Part shown: positions 1-12,396 of the stretch, in pieces
Layout: every line of letters begins with the position of its first letter
How positions within the stretch are numbered: position 1 is the first letter of the stretch
Origin: Holacanthus passer
Lineage: Eukaryota > Chordata > Actinopteri > Pomacanthidae
Assembly (NCBI GenBank): GCA_025331565.1
Contig: JAFREQ010000003.1
Span: forward strand, 11,339,001 to 11,403,000
Reading direction: 5' to 3'
DNA: 64,000 nucleotides
Notes under the pieces: model-generated
Database searches by the model: none
What the model saw: only the letters and a program-made list of their open reading frames with translations
Told to the model about the DNA's origin: nothing
Position numbers and translations under genes: made by a program

Positions 1-738
1 TTATCAGCAGTGTTTCCTATTAATTACCCAGACTGTGGCGATTTCTCCCGCCACAGCTTCATAATGAACCGAAAATCATTTTTACGCTCTCTAACATTGT
101 GTTTTGAGCCGGTGCCGAGCGTCACTCGGCCACTTTTTTCTCCATGTGAGAAAATAGAATATTTGCGCTCCATATACATTTTACAAGTGCTCGAAGATCC
201 AATCACAGCCAATAAAACCAATTGAGAGGTCAAAGTTGTCATATTGATATTTAAGTTGTGTTGATAGAAACATTCCACCTTAAAAGTTGCTGGTAGCCTT
301 TAAGTGGCACCATTAACTTATTTTTGTCTCCAGTCTACATCCATCTAACTTTAACTTTCATTCATCATTCACTCTTCTGACGGCTTCTTTATTTGTGATG
401 CATTTGTACAGAAATATTACAAAGCCAGTCTGGTAAACCAGCATGTGCAGCAGGAAATGAAAGCTTGCTTATGCCACATTCACACTGGATGAAAACTCCC
501 AAACATCAGGCTTTTGTCTTCAGGGTCAAATGACTCTGTAGTAGTCATGGGTAAGATGGCATCTTCAGATTGCTCCAGCTCCAATTGGCTGTGATGGGAA
601 CATGGCATCCAGGTGAATACGCTAATGTTCGCGCCTTTTCCAGCACAGTTCTATAACGTGTTGAACATTGTTTTGTTTTTTTTAACAGTCTGAGAACAAT
701 GTGTGACATTGTTCAGTCGGTGTTGAGTTTGAAAATAA

Positions 739-1020
739 AATGAAACCATTCATAAAGTCAGTCTAGCATTTGATTTCGTGTGGTCAGTTATAGTTTACTG
801 ACATATGTAAACTTGCCACACGGTTACATAACCTTCAAATCAAGCCACACCTTAACCGTGTGCGTGTATGTATGTGCATCATCGGTGCACTCGTCCTTAC
901 GCAAGCAGCACTACACCTAAAATGAACATAATTATCTTGTGGGGATCATAACCCCAGACCCCCCTAGTGGGTCCAAGGTCCACCCACCACAGTCTCACAA
1001 AATCCTCTGGGAAACACTAA
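739..1020 (+). repeat. dispersed repeat, copy 1
   Basis: Two blocks are shared in order and orientation with 9026-9265: an AT-rich block containing CATAAAGTCAGTCT and GTGGTCAGTTATAGTT, and a block ending CCACCCACCACAGTCT.ACAAAATCCT..GGGAAAC. The end resembles the terminus of a common fish non-autonomous DNA transposon, but I cannot name the family. Confidence 0.6.
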
Positions 1021-1666
1021 TCAGCATGTATTATAAACCATCATCTGTCCTGCACATGTTTAGATGACCTTGCTCTGAGATCTGAAATTACCACCCACCA
1101 AGTACCAAAGGCATATAAGAAAATACCAGCTTATTTTGATGATTCATAAATTGCCCAACTAACCAAGCAACAGAAAATCTTATCACATGCCCCTTGTCTG
1201 TGCAGTTGAATCCTTTTCTGCACCTGAATCCTATGATATCTATGTTTCTGAATGTGATTGCGCAGTGTTATATGTAAAGATATCATGACACACATTAAAG
1301 GTACTACTTTTGCAACTGCGGTGGTTTTGTACATCTTTTGACTAAACAAGTAAAAGGTAATCATCTCAGTAATTACTGCAGTCATTACTAATACAATTCA
1401 CAGCAATGAACTTCAAAGACTGTCTTGTAACGCACTCTGTGTTATTATCCCCGTCGGTACATTAGTTTAATGCCGTAGGCTCATGGTGATTGTGGAGAAC
1501 AAGAATATCCTTCCAGTGCAGAAAAGGAAGGAGGCTAACAAGCGACCACATGGCTCTAATTTCCACATGAAGACGTCTTAAGTCCCAGATGGCTTCAGAC
1601 CTCCAGATTTTAATGGGTGTCAGACGCACAGCAAAGTGTGCATGTGTCCAAAAGAAGCAGAAAATA

Positions 1667-1668
<2 letters not shown>

Positions 1669-1697
<29 letters not shown>
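1669..1697. repeat. (GA)n microsatellite
   Basis: An uninterrupted AG dinucleotide run of about 29 bases. Confidence 0.95.
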
Positions 1698-1700
<3 letters not shown>

Positions 1701-4154
1701 TGAGTCACTTTTAAGAGATGGTTTCTATATTTTCAGCAGGGGTGAAATAGCTGTGAAAAATTAATCAGAAATGTTTTATTTGAGTAACATATTTCTTGGT
1801 GTTCACTATATAGAAGAGGAAGAAGCACAAGTGTTAATGATAATGTAGCTTATATATTCCTGCCACAGACTGCATTCAAGTTCACCCCTAAAACAGATCT
1901 TTGGTTAATTTCCCCTCAACACGACGCTGTTTTGGCTGTTGAAAACAAGTCGTGGTATGAAAACGGAGCCCCTCAGGGACTAAGAATATCACCAAGTCAC
2001 CCCACAGGAAATCTAAGCAGGCTGGTAGGAGATGTTCAACAGCCATCTCTTTCTTTAAAGGAAGGTATGGAGCCCAGATGGATTCTCAGAGATACAGTAA
2101 AGCAGCTCAAACCGGAAAACTGTAGCCTCCAGACTCCAGTGTGAGAGTGATTCAGTCCACACAATGATGAGTAATGGTATAAAAAACACACTGTGCTAAG
2201 TTGTATCTTCTTTGCTGTAATGACCAAACATTACATATACAACAATGCACTTCAATACCATCACCCTCCAGACGTTTAGCAAGGATGCAACTGTATAAAT
2301 GCAAAAGCCCCATACCACCAAACGTGTTTTGCAGGTGTGACGGTGCATGGACAATAGCCAATTGTTCACCCTGTCCCCAGTGGTTCCACTCAGAACTTGT
2401 ACACACTGGCTCACAGCAAAGCATGACAAACAGTGCACCAACTAAAGCCACTCTTGCTGGGTTAAAGTGGCCAGTGATACCACATAAACTGCAAGAACAG
2501 CAAGAAGAACGATACCAAATTAGGCCAATGAGAGAACGCTGCTGGGAAACCTTGATGGCCAGCCCCAATCTGTTGTCTCCTCGACAACAGATTCCTTGTC
2601 TTTTTCCGTCTGAGCCTCTCCTTCCTCCGTCTCCCTCTGATTCTTTTGTACGGCTGCAGAGTTTGTGTTTATGCATAGAAAATAGCAGCGACAGAGACTG
2701 TGTGACCCAGGGGCGAAACATCCAGAGCACAGGGACTGGGGAAAAAGCACAAGGCTCAGAATAGCTTGTCGTCCCCCGGGGGCTTTTCTGTCCTGCTCCG
2801 TCGTGTATTACCATCGTCAGTCTGCCTTATTGTTTTTTCCAAAGCCGAGCGCACGGAGCACAGATTCGCCAACGCTCACCATCCATAACTACCTAACCTT
2901 TTCCCCCATCTTAACAAAGGAAATAACAAAGTGGAGTCTGAGGAAGGGGGCTCTCTTTCACCTCACCCTGCATCTGACCCAGCCTGGGAAATGTCTCTGG
3001 TCCTCACTGCTGTCTCCCCCATTACCTGGGGGGAGGGGGTGGGGGCGTCTAAATATAACAATGACCACAGAAAGTTTCAGATGCTGGAATGGCAGGCCAG
3101 CCAAAGAGGCCTTGTTTCCCAGAGTGGCAGCACTTTTTCCAGGGGTATGAGGAGGATAAGAATGTCAAGGGAACAGTATTCATAAACACAAAACCACAGG
3201 ACCCTGCTGAGAAAGCCACATTCTCATAAATGGATCCTCATCCTAGCGAGGATGTTGTCATAGTACGAGCGGTGAAGCCAGAGGAAAGCTCTCATCCAGG
3301 GTTTAAATAACTACCGCGATCACATTATAAAGCTCTGTAAACCCATTTGACTATTAAGTTGAGCAATCAATAATGCACGGCTAAGAAATGCACAAGGGAA
3401 ACACACAGCGTTTAGGGAAGTTATGCAACCTCACGTTGACTTTCATGTTATTTTTAAATTCCATTTTGTATCCAGCCATTTTCAAAAATAGCCTTAGAAG
3501 CGTCACAAATCTCTCAGCAATACAAACCTCCTTCACTGCGAGATGAGGCTCGTGACAACATGAGATCTGATATTCGCTCTTTGTATTCTACTACCGGAGC
3601 ACCACACCGGTTTTTACAATGCTAAAACGATTAAAGAATCCAAAAGGCAAACACATAGGAAGCGTGTAACTCAATGTGTAAGGCCTGACCAACAAAATGA
3701 GCTGGTGTCGAGTCAAAAGAAGAGCACCAGTACTCTGGAGAGAAACTGTAACTTAATCATGCTTCAACAACAGAGACATGTTAAGCATTTACAGCAAAAA
3801 CAAATTTAAAATGGCATCCGAAAAAGACACAAACTAGTGACAATCACAGAGGGGAAATTCCAAGATTCCCAATTTAGCCTTTATACTAATGCCAAAAGAC
3901 AAACAACTATTTGGGCTATTATCCCATAGAGCTATCACTCATCTCCTCAGTGGTGCAGTTATTTTCAGCCTGAGTCACAATCTACGATCCCAACACAAGT
4001 GTGACCTCAGTTTGACTAACGACAGAGCGTAAGGAATAGGTTTGGCTAATTTAAAGACAGATTCAGCTCATGCAAACTTCACACTGGTTTCTGGCAGAGC
4101 CTGAAAGTAATGGATCAACACATGATGGTGCAGTATGATTATCGCTCTGTGTGG

Positions 4155-4480
4155 CAAGTAGGGCTGCAAACTAATCATTATTTTCATTTGTCATTTTATT
4201 TGAATGCATTAATATTTCAGCAAAAAAGCAAAAATACCCACTACAAGATGATGATGCTTATTTTGTCTGACCAACCAGTCCAAATCCAAAGATATTCAAA
4301 TTACAATGATACAAAATAGAGAAAGGCAGCAAACAATCACATTTGAAAAGCTTGAACCTGCAACAGTGTGGTATTTTTTTCTTTTTAAATGTAAAATTCT
4401 TTTTACATTATGATTCATTGATTATCACAATTGCTGGTTATTAATCTTCTGTTGATTGATGAGCACTCATGGCACAGCTG
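4155..4480 (+). mobile_element. non-autonomous element, AGGGCTGCAACTAAT type
   Basis: The sequence opens with AGGGCTGCAAACTAATCATTATTTTCATTTG. It continues with a middle part of the type CCAAATCCAAAGATATTCAAATTACA, and ends with GATTCATTGATTATCAC and TTGATTGATGAGC. This order matches a very common short fish repeat with AT-rich ATTAATCGATTA-like ends. It is degenerate and has no coding capacity. The family name is not asserted. Confidence 0.6.
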
Positions 4481-4597
4481 TGAGAAAAAAAGGCGACTAT
4501 ACATTCTATTCATGTTGTGTATGAATATCCTAATAGCGAGGATCATCATCGTGGCGGTGTGAATAACTATTAGATGAGAAAATCATGAGCTATGTCA

Positions 4598-4834
4598 CGG
4601 GTTCAGATCCACTGGCCAGCCGAGGCCTTTCTGTGTGAAGGTTGCATGTTGTGCTTCCTCCCACAGCTAACACCACATGCAGGTTTGCTGAACTGGAAAC
4701 TTGAAATAGCACGTAAGTGTGACTGTGAGTGTGACTCTAGTCCTGTAGCAGACTGACGACGTGTCCATCTGAGATAGGCTCCAGGACCTTGTGACCCTGA
4801 TCAGAACAAGCAGGGATATGGACATAGGCTATAT
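4598..4834 (+). mobile_element. degenerate tRNA-derived SINE fragment
   Basis: This is an old relative of the SINE at 61196-61522. It begins at a B-box-like GGTTCAGATCC, followed by a CTTCCTCCCACAG segment, a GTGTGACTGTGAGTGTGA segment and GAGATAGGCTCCAGGACC. The A-box half and the tail are not recognisable. Confidence 0.55.
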
Positions 4835-7084
4835 TTCCAAAACATTTGAAAAGACAACACTGAAACTCTGAAAAGACTTTTCATGAGTCAGACAGCAGAG
4901 CTAAAGCCACTCTGACCCTCTTTATGTTTGGCTTCACTATCTGGTGCGTTTTGTGACACTAGTGCGTTTGGCATTTATCATAAAGCTGCTATTCAGCCTG
5001 ACAAAAAGGCCATTGATGCCTCTTCGGTGAAATAATATTATCACGGCAGAACACAATGAAGGCTGTTGACTGAAGAGCATTATAAGAGAACCATAGACGG
5101 ACATTAAATTTGGTGAAAGGGAGACAGATTTAGAGATGACAAAACTATTCATTGGATCAAAATTATTTATCATTATATATTATCAAGTGGAGTTTTGTTA
5201 ACAAAATTATACATTAACTTTTTGTGCAATTATGTGCAATGCTGCTGCAATGTTTTCATCCAGGAAAGAAATATTACATCAATGCCTTTAGATTCTTCAA
5301 AAGTAAGATAAGTGGTGATTTACAGTAGAGAACATGAGAAAGACTAAATCACCAACTTTGAGACAACTACAAAAAGATTAATGCTGTGAGCTGAGGCCCA
5401 TATGCGTGCATTGAAACAAAATAAGGGCTCACATGCTCTTCCTCACACGTGGCCCACATCCTGTTGGCATCAGAGAGGGCAGTATGGTTATTGTTGAAGA
5501 GCACCTCGCACCCATTTCCACCACAAGTTTCATTGAAAATATACATTATGAAGAATGTTATAAATACTCTAATCCAATAAGCATATAAGTGGCAAAATCC
5601 TGCAATCAGACCACCACTACTGAAATGCCCTAGTTGTAAATGGGCATCACTGTAAAACTGACTATTGGTCAACTCAATGGGACTTGTCTGAAAAGTCTCC
5701 TGGTTTGAACAGAAGAATCAAACCATTTGACACCAGCAGGACCAGAGGGACACAGCGAAAGATAGAGAAATGTTGAGGGACATGCGGTCGGCTCTGACAC
5801 GCTAATCATCACAGAAAAGTACAGCATCAGTACTGTCACCTTTCCAAAGTGGGGCTTCCTCCTCAAGCCACAAGCACTGTGTCATACAATGTGACTCACT
5901 GTCACTGTCACGCACTAAAGGCTGAACATACTAACGATAAAACACACAAAATGCTCCAAGTCTAGCTTTGCTACAGGGTTGTGGACATGTGCATGTACAG
6001 ATGAGCAAAAGACCTCATTGCTGGATGACAGTCTAGGGACTTGGACTGAGATTATCCTGTGCATTTACACATGCAGGACCACAAAGAGACTATAACTCAT
6101 TCACAAAATAATCTGTCTCCTTCAACCCCCATTCACACACAATGCCAATTAACACCATTTACAAACAGTGCATATCTGTATTTCAAATGTGAGGAAATGG
6201 AAAGAGACATTGCACACTCTCCATTTGCAACATTCACATCTGCTACAGAAAACAAATACTCACTGGGGTTGGAGGGGGTGGGTTCAAGTGACAGTAAAAT
6301 AATGACCAGCAGACATCTGGGAGAGGATGAGAGCTAAATCCAGCTGGAGATCTTCCACTGTCTGTAACCTCCCCCACCCCACACATGAACCAGTGAGACT
6401 CCCAGTTAACCTTCCAGAGGGGAGCACGCATGGCCTGACAGGACACACAGACCAGTGAGTGGCCTACTTCTGGAGCATCTGTGCAAAACCCAACCACAAG
6501 AACTGAGTCTCATTATAATGCACAGCTTGTGATCTCGACCAGAAGTCTAGTTCCGGATTCTGACACTTGCCTCACATCTCCTGTGTATTCATCATGTAAA
6601 AGGCCTGGAAGAGGTTAGAATTGGATTGAAGTGCAGGCAAACAGGAAACACACACTGTTTCTCATCCTGGATCACCAGAAAAAAAAACTAGGGACAAAGA
6701 GGCGGATCCTGTCACAGGGCACATTTCTCAGTTTACATGCTGGAAAGCCCGAAAAAAGGAGTGATGCAAAATGAGAAATTCCCCCAAGAGAAGCGCTCAT
6801 TCACTGTCCTCACCACAGAGGCTGTGCTCTTACAGTAAAATACAACTGATCCCAGATTTAAAAAAAAAAAAACCAGCACAGATCTTTATTCCTATAAATC
6901 ACATGTACAATCACACACACATGAACACAGTCGCCTTTACAATCAGTCGGTAGCCTCGAGCTTCCTTCATTGGGCAACTTGTAAACACACAAAAGGAGCT
7001 GATAAACAAACCCAGGCGACCACACACACCATTTTCATCCCCAGAGTAAACAGCGTGGATCTGTAGTAGAAACCCGTCGCTTAC

Positions 7085-7260
7085 CTTCTGGAGCGACTTC
7101 CCTTCTTCTGCTGTTCTGCGCCTACAAGAAAAATCCACTATTCTCATTCTCTCCCAAACGCTGTCACCGTGTCCGAGATGTGTCCCCGACTGTCGCTTGG
7201 CTCGGCTCGGATCGATGCTCGTTGCTCTCTCCACCCTCTCTCTCACACACACTCGGTCCA
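7085..7260 (-). other. probable first (non-coding) exon and CpG-rich promoter of a leftward gene
   Basis: On the minus strand the sequence reads CTCCAGAAG|GTAAGC, a strong splice donor with its GT at 7083-7084. Immediately upstream is a GC- and CpG-rich block (about 7085-7330) that stands out from the AT-rich surroundings. No long ORF starts here; the only ATG near the donor is stopped after a few codons, so the exon is read as 5' UTR. The 5' boundary is a guess. The gene's coding exons would lie left of the window or in unrecognised exons of the first 7 kb. It could also be an lncRNA. Confidence 0.4.
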
Positions 7261-7336
7261 GCTCCACATGCTGCTGCGCTCCGGCTGCAGCTGTCTGGCA
7301 GGCGGCGCACCGGTGCCAGGGGAGGCGCGTCTGCTG

Positions 7337-7368
7337 CGTGTGTGTGTGTGTGTGTGTGTCTGTGTGTC
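7337..7368. repeat. (GT)n microsatellite
   Basis: A GT run just outside the CpG-rich block, followed by a short interrupted GT stretch. Confidence 0.9.
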
Positions 7369-7782
7369 TGAGCTCAAGTTTGAACCAGGGTTTCCGTATT
7401 TCATGTGTGTGTGTGTAGAGGAGGCAGGAGATGTGGGAAGAGGAAGCTGTCACAGGGAGGAGTGCAGAAAAAAAGAGCAAAGCAATATGCAAGCGCTGAG
7501 AGGGAAATCACCTTGTGGGGGGTCCATCAAGAATTATGGGAGTCAAAGTGAATAAGATCAGAGCAAGAAAGAGTTTGTCATGTGCTGGAGCTGTGAGAGA
7601 CAATGAAATGTAAAAATGAGCTGATCAGTACATCTGCATGGACAAGAAATGAATTTACATTTAGATGCTACATTGAGGGATGGATTTGCACAAACTCAGA
7701 CAATTGAGTTTGGGTTGTACAATAAACAGTGTGGTGAATGGGATCACTTTGGGTGGACACTGACAATAGTTTTTCACTGTGA

Positions 7783-7832
7783 CAGTCCAGTAGATGGAGG
7801 TAATGCAACTCAGCAAAAGAAGAAAGAAGTTG
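7783..7832 (+). mobile_element. LINE 3'-tail remnant
   Basis: A GATGGAGGTAATGCAAC sequence followed by purine-rich GAAGAAAGAAG matches the 3' end style of the LINE remnant just downstream, so this is an older or separate insertion of the same family. No coding part remains. Confidence 0.45.
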
Positions 7833-7949
7833 GACAAAATAACTCAAACCAAGCAAAGTTCTAATAGGCTCATGTAGCAGTGCATTAACCAGTATCAAGA
7901 ATATACAATCTGAAGCAAGACAGGACATTGTGCAAAAAAAAAAAAAAAG

Positions 7950-8515
7950 TCAACTAACTGGCAGACAAATATGCAAAATATGCAACTAAATAGTTTGCAG
8001 TAAATATGACAGTAAATTATAGTAAGACTGAAGTGAAAAGCATGATCAAATCCGAAATGGAAAAGAAGTGACAGGAGGAAATGAATGGGGAAACAAAAAG
8101 TTTCACAGTTTGCACAAGAAAGTAGAGCTAAAGAAGAAGAGGACATTATGTCAGTGATTAGATTTGGACACACTAGTCTCAACAGTACACTTAACAACTG
8201 GTAAACATGCAGCTGGTATGTGTGAGTATTGTAACATAGAGGAAGCAGTACAACATGTAATTCTTTGTTGTCCTCAGACACGTTCTCAAAAACAGACTGG
8301 AAAAAGATCACATGAAACTTCATGTAAAGGAATTACTATAACTGAACTCAAAATTTTTGAAAAATTAAAAAAAATATTGTCATGAGACCCTTTCTGATTG
8401 TGCTCCACATTCAATTCAGAAGGTGGCGGTAATGCGCCTAAAAGCTGTTTACAACCGCCACAAAACATCAGAAGAAGAAGAAGGACAGCCAGCAGCAGCA
8501 GAAGAAGAAGATGCG
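7950..8515 (+). mobile_element. 5'-truncated non-LTR retrotransposon (LINE), 3' end
   Basis: The end of a reverse-transcriptase polyprotein can be read in pieces. One frame gives EDIMSVIRFGHTSLNSTL. After a frameshift another frame gives TGKHAAGMCEYC, then EEAVQHVILCC, the zinc-knuckle-like C-terminal pattern of fish LINEs (GKHxxGxCxYC...EtVqHVLxxC). It is followed by a GGTGGCGGTAATGCGCC tail and a GAAGAAGAAG repeat. It is dead, frameshifted and strongly 5'-truncated. The exact clade is not asserted. Confidence 0.75.
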
Positions 8516-9025
8516 CAGGAACTGACTTAAAAGAGGGGTAAACCATCATTTTTACTATGTTTTTTCTTCCTTTTTTTTAACAGATGTGATACTTCAATTC
8601 AAACTATGAATGAGTTCTACTTTCTCCTCTTTATGTTGCACAGATGTTTTAAACTGCGGTCTTGCTGGGTGATGATAAATCCCTCCAGCTGAGTTAACGT
8701 TGATTGGATGGTGATTAGCTTCAGCGGTTGACACTGACGCTAGTTGTAGCTTGGCTTTTTTTCTATTTAGATATTTTGTGAACACTTAACGACTTTTTAA
8801 GGTTAAAATTCAAAGGTGCAAGCAAAGTAACCTTTTGACAAGAATTGTCATATTACGCCCTCTGTTGGATAAACAGTAGATATACAAATGTAAGTAAATC
8901 ATTCAAAACTCAAACTACTTGACCCGCCTATATTCTTTAATGCCACCCAAATTATAACCTCCTACATCCATGGTATCCCCAAATAGGCCTAGGCCCTAGG
9001 TTGGCTGCCTCATAATATTCTAACA

Positions 9026-9265
9026 TGATGAAACAATTCATAAAGTCAGTCTTACATTTGATTGTGTGGTCAGTTATAGTTGACTAATGTATGTAAGCTT
9101 CTTCATAGATGTTGCCTCTTAATTTTGCTCTCAAATGGCACCAGATTGATGCATCAAACTTTTAAATGTACAAAATTTTCTTTTGGTTGCATGTCACCGG
9201 ACCCCTCCCTAAAGGGCCTGAGGTCTACCCACCACAGTCTGACAAAATCCTAGGGGAAACCCTAA
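9026..9265 (+). repeat. dispersed repeat, copy 2
   Basis: Same order and orientation as 739-1020: CATAAAGTCAGTCTTACATT, GTGGTCAGTTATAGTTGACT, and the CCACCCACCACAGTCTGACA block followed by AAATCCTAGGGGAAAC. Confidence 0.6.
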
Positions 9266-10479
9266 GATCCTATACTTCACAAGCAACAAAGAAAAACAAG
9301 AGAGAAGTCAGAAAAAGTTATCATTTTGTGTAATAGAAATATGTCATTTATCCTATTAATCAGCTTGTGACCCCTCACATTTATTTTTGAACCCCCTTTG
9401 GGGGAGACATAGAGAGACAAGTTCAATTATGACATATTGGTTATACTGCTATCATGGCAAAGTCACACACAGCTTCAGGCGCAGAGGTGAAAAATGAAAA
9501 AAGGGGTATCTTTGGGGCACATGGGGTTAACATTTCAAGGATGGTTAACATGCTCTATTATATTCTGTTTTTTAATTGTTAACCAATTATCATCTGAAAT
9601 GATTTTGTGCTATCTAAAGTAAAATCTAAAAAATGAGCCTTCAAGTACAGTACAAATGACTACTTTAAAATCCTTAAAATGAAACAGGCTGTAAAAACCA
9701 CTTGGCAGTTGAAAAAAGATCCTCACTGCAGAAATGTATTATCACAGTTCTGACCACCACACACTAATTTAACAGTGCACTGTTTCAACACACAAATGTG
9801 GCCTGTTGACAGCACTGTTATATGTTGTATGCGTATGTCTAACCTACACAGATCAGTGGAACAGTGGCTGTCTCATACTTAAGATGTGGTGGTCTCCACT
9901 TGTAAGTCCCACTGAATTCATGTCATGCAGTTGTTTTTGCGCGTGATACAGAAGAGGAAAACCACAACAACTGTTTTATTATTTTGTTAAGTACAATTGC
10001 TGTAAACAACAAACCACAGAATACAGTACAATTTAATACAAACTCAAAATCTGTCATTGTAACCATTGAATGTGCCTGAGGATTGGCCCATGGTCTGTGT
10101 GCGACAGTGCCACCCTGTGTTTGAATGTACATTTAGTCATGTGCTGCTTTGTCCCCTGATTTTGAACCGATTTGTCTTCTCTAGCCTTAGGCCTTTTCTT
10201 TAATGACATTTGACAGGTATAGGTAAGAAAATAGATTTAAGGTAAATAATAGAAAGGAATGATGGCTGAATTCCATTGAGCTGTTTTTGTTTGAGGGTCC
10301 TGGTATTTCCAGTTATTTATGGTTGATTAGACCCGTTTTCAGAGATTGAAGTTGATTAGTGAAAGTGCTGGAAATTTACTGAGGTCACCAAACCTGTTAT
10401 ACTTCATAGAAGTGTAGATTGTGTCGCATCTTCAAAGGCACAATAAAACAGAAGCCTCAAGGCTGTGAAGCTCTATGTG

Positions 10480-10545
10480 GGTTACTCGGGTGGCGTCTGG
10501 TCGCAATTCTGCAGGAATCCTGGTTCAAGTCCTTTTTTGGCAGTG
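10480..10545 (+). mobile_element. possible tRNA-derived SINE head
   Basis: TCGGGTGGCGTCTGGT resembles a pol III A box and GGTTCAAGTCC a B box, with about 30 bases between them. The T-stem does not pair, so it is not a functional tRNA. The rest of the element is not identifiable. Confidence 0.3.
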
Positions 10546-11617
10546 CTGGTACTAGTGAGTCAGTGAGAAACACAGTAGTGGCCTCCACAAAGAGGGAAAA
10601 GATCTTAGGGTTAGCAAGAAATGTCACAGTGAAGGTCTTTGCTGGCAGGAGAAGAAACAAAGCATTTGGCAACATCAGAGAAAGCACATGACCGTCTTCA
10701 CCCTCCTGAGGCCAGCAGTGGAGTAGGCGGCCTCATAGCATGTCATGACAGTTGCCAAAATGTGTCCCCCTGAATGGTTATATTGTTTTAAGTAATCAAA
10801 TGGTTACATTTTGTAGATAATCTGTGGTGCTAAATCTTTATCAGGCTACATTTTGAATTTAGTAACAATGCCTCCAAAATTGCCTGATGTAGAGGTGACG
10901 TACTCTGTCGGTGAGATGGTGTCAAAATCACAATATAAGGGGGTGGACACAATATTAAATATGAACACTTATACATTATAATGCACATTACAATCACCCT
11001 GCAATAGTAATACCTTTGTTAAATAGGTGCTGTTTCTGTCAATCCTGTTGGAGAGGTGTTACTGAGCATTGCAGCATATTCATTTGCTTGTCCTCTTGTG
11101 TCTTTATATGAGGGATGCAAAATGTTGGCGGACAAAAGTTAACATGTAAATAGAGTATTTTTTTGCAAGACTGATGCACAAGCTGTTGCTTCCATGTCCC
11201 TTTCCCTGTCCCTTCCCCTTCCATGTATTGTAGGAACCTGCACAACCTGGGATGATTAGAATTTCTGCAAGGCTCATATTGGACTGCAAGGTCGAGCGAT
11301 TCGACAGTATGCATGCTGTGAAACCATCAGATTTTGCCATGCAGATCGTATGATGGTAGCAGTCCTAACAATGTCTCCACTTGTATTGGACCATTGTAGG
11401 AAATGTTGCAAATCAAGGTGCAAGATTGCATCAAGCGCCTTGATTTTTCTAATATCACTTGGTGTATGATTTTTTTTGTTTTGCCCATTCCTGTTAGACT
11501 GCAGATGTACTGTGCTGCAGGGTACATGGAGTACTTTACATCGGGTACCTGCTGTGTCCTCACACAACCCTCCTATAGCACTAGAGACCTGAGGGGGGCG
11601 CTGTTTTTCGAGCCCAG

Positions 11618-11626
11618 TTAAAAAAG
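11618..11626 (+). promoter_or_regulatory. TATA-like element of cpt1a
   Basis: TTAAAAAAG lies about 120 bases before the exon 1 donor, placing a start site near 11650. It is a weak match, and initiation could be dispersed. Confidence 0.3.
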
Positions 11627-11649
11627 GGGGCCAGGCTTTGTGCACAGGT

Positions 11650-11749
11650 CTGAGCTCTCATTCATGCAGTGTGTGTACGGCACACCACGCCGACAGTCCA
11701 GCCGAGTCATATCCCACAGCTCTGCTCCCTCACACTGATTCAAGGGTCG
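11650..11749 (+). other. cpt1a exon 1, non-coding (5' UTR)
   Basis: The exon ends at GGGTCG|GTGAGT, a consensus donor, 3.4 kb before the first coding exon. No ORF continues across the junction. The 5' end is inferred from the TATA-like sequence. CPT1A genes usually have a non-coding first exon, which fits. Confidence 0.5.
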
Positions 11750-11804
11750 GTGAGTAACAATCCTCCTTTTTCACTGCTTCATCTCTCAACCTGCTTCGAC
11801 TCTT

Positions 11805-11807
<3 letters not shown>

Positions 11808-11840
<33 letters not shown>
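11808..11840. repeat. (CT)n microsatellite
   Basis: A CT run directly downstream of the exon 1 donor, in intron 1. Confidence 0.9.
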
Positions 11841-11844
<4 letters not shown>

Positions 11845-12376
11845 GTCTGGAAGTAACTTGGCTGCGAATATGGCTGCATTAAAGAAAACAAACCCTGTGA
11901 AAGCTGTCGCTACCTCTGCGCAGTTTGTTGCATTTCCGTGTCGGCGTAGAGCGCCGGCTTGTGCGGTGTTTACATGGAGGAGGTTTTCTTACCCTTGCGC
12001 TGACATAACCGTCTGGCTCGTGTGGCCTGTAGTCATAAATTTAAGTTTGCCTGCAAATCATCACTTGTGAAAATCTAAACTTAATCTAGAGAACCGGTGT
12101 ATTAACTCACAGCCACACTCTTTCAACAGCAGGTTGTGAAAATACAAGTTAATGAGGAATCTAGTGAATATCAGCTTTTAACATTAAACATGTTCTAATT
12201 ATACTTGTCTGCATTGTGTTCCTATGTCAAACCACCCCGATGAGCACTCCTGTGTGCTTGATCATGACATGAATGTAGGCAAAAGTCCATGTAAAGGTCA
12301 TACACTGGCAACCACCTGGCAGCTCCATTATAACACATCTATCACAGCTATATTATCCAGTAATAATGCAACATAA

Positions 12377-12396
12377 TGTGTGTGTGTGTGTGTGTC
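12377..12396. repeat. (TG)n microsatellite
   Basis: A short TG run in cpt1a intron 1. Confidence 0.9.

Larger units (their letters stand above)
1..7080. other. long stretch without a recognised gene
   Basis: No exon with homology I recognise was found on either strand. If the minus-strand first exon near 7.1 kb is real, this stretch is its first intron. It holds a GA microsatellite, one copy of a dispersed repeat (739-1020), an AGGGCTGCAA-type element (4155-4480), an old SINE fragment (4598-4834) and one long ORF open on both strands (2152-2814), which I do not call as a gene. Confidence 0.5.
8516..11600. other. intergenic region upstream of cpt1a
   Basis: No coding exon recognised. It contains the second copy of the 739-1020 repeat, a weak tRNA-like SINE head near 10.49 kb, and otherwise AT-rich DNA. 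Small ORFs here have no recognisable homology. Confidence 0.6.

Noticed and set aside
6904..7492. 193-codon minus-strand ORF over the CpG-rich block
   Set aside because: It runs through the predicted donor and a GT microsatellite (His-Thr repeats); read as chance openness in GC-rich DNA.
10488..10545. tRNA gene
   Set aside because: A and B boxes are present, but the T-stem and acceptor stem do not pair; at most a SINE head.
11274..11645. 123-codon minus-strand ORF upstream of cpt1a exon 1
   Set aside because: No recognisable domain, no codon signature, and it overlaps the presumed promoter.
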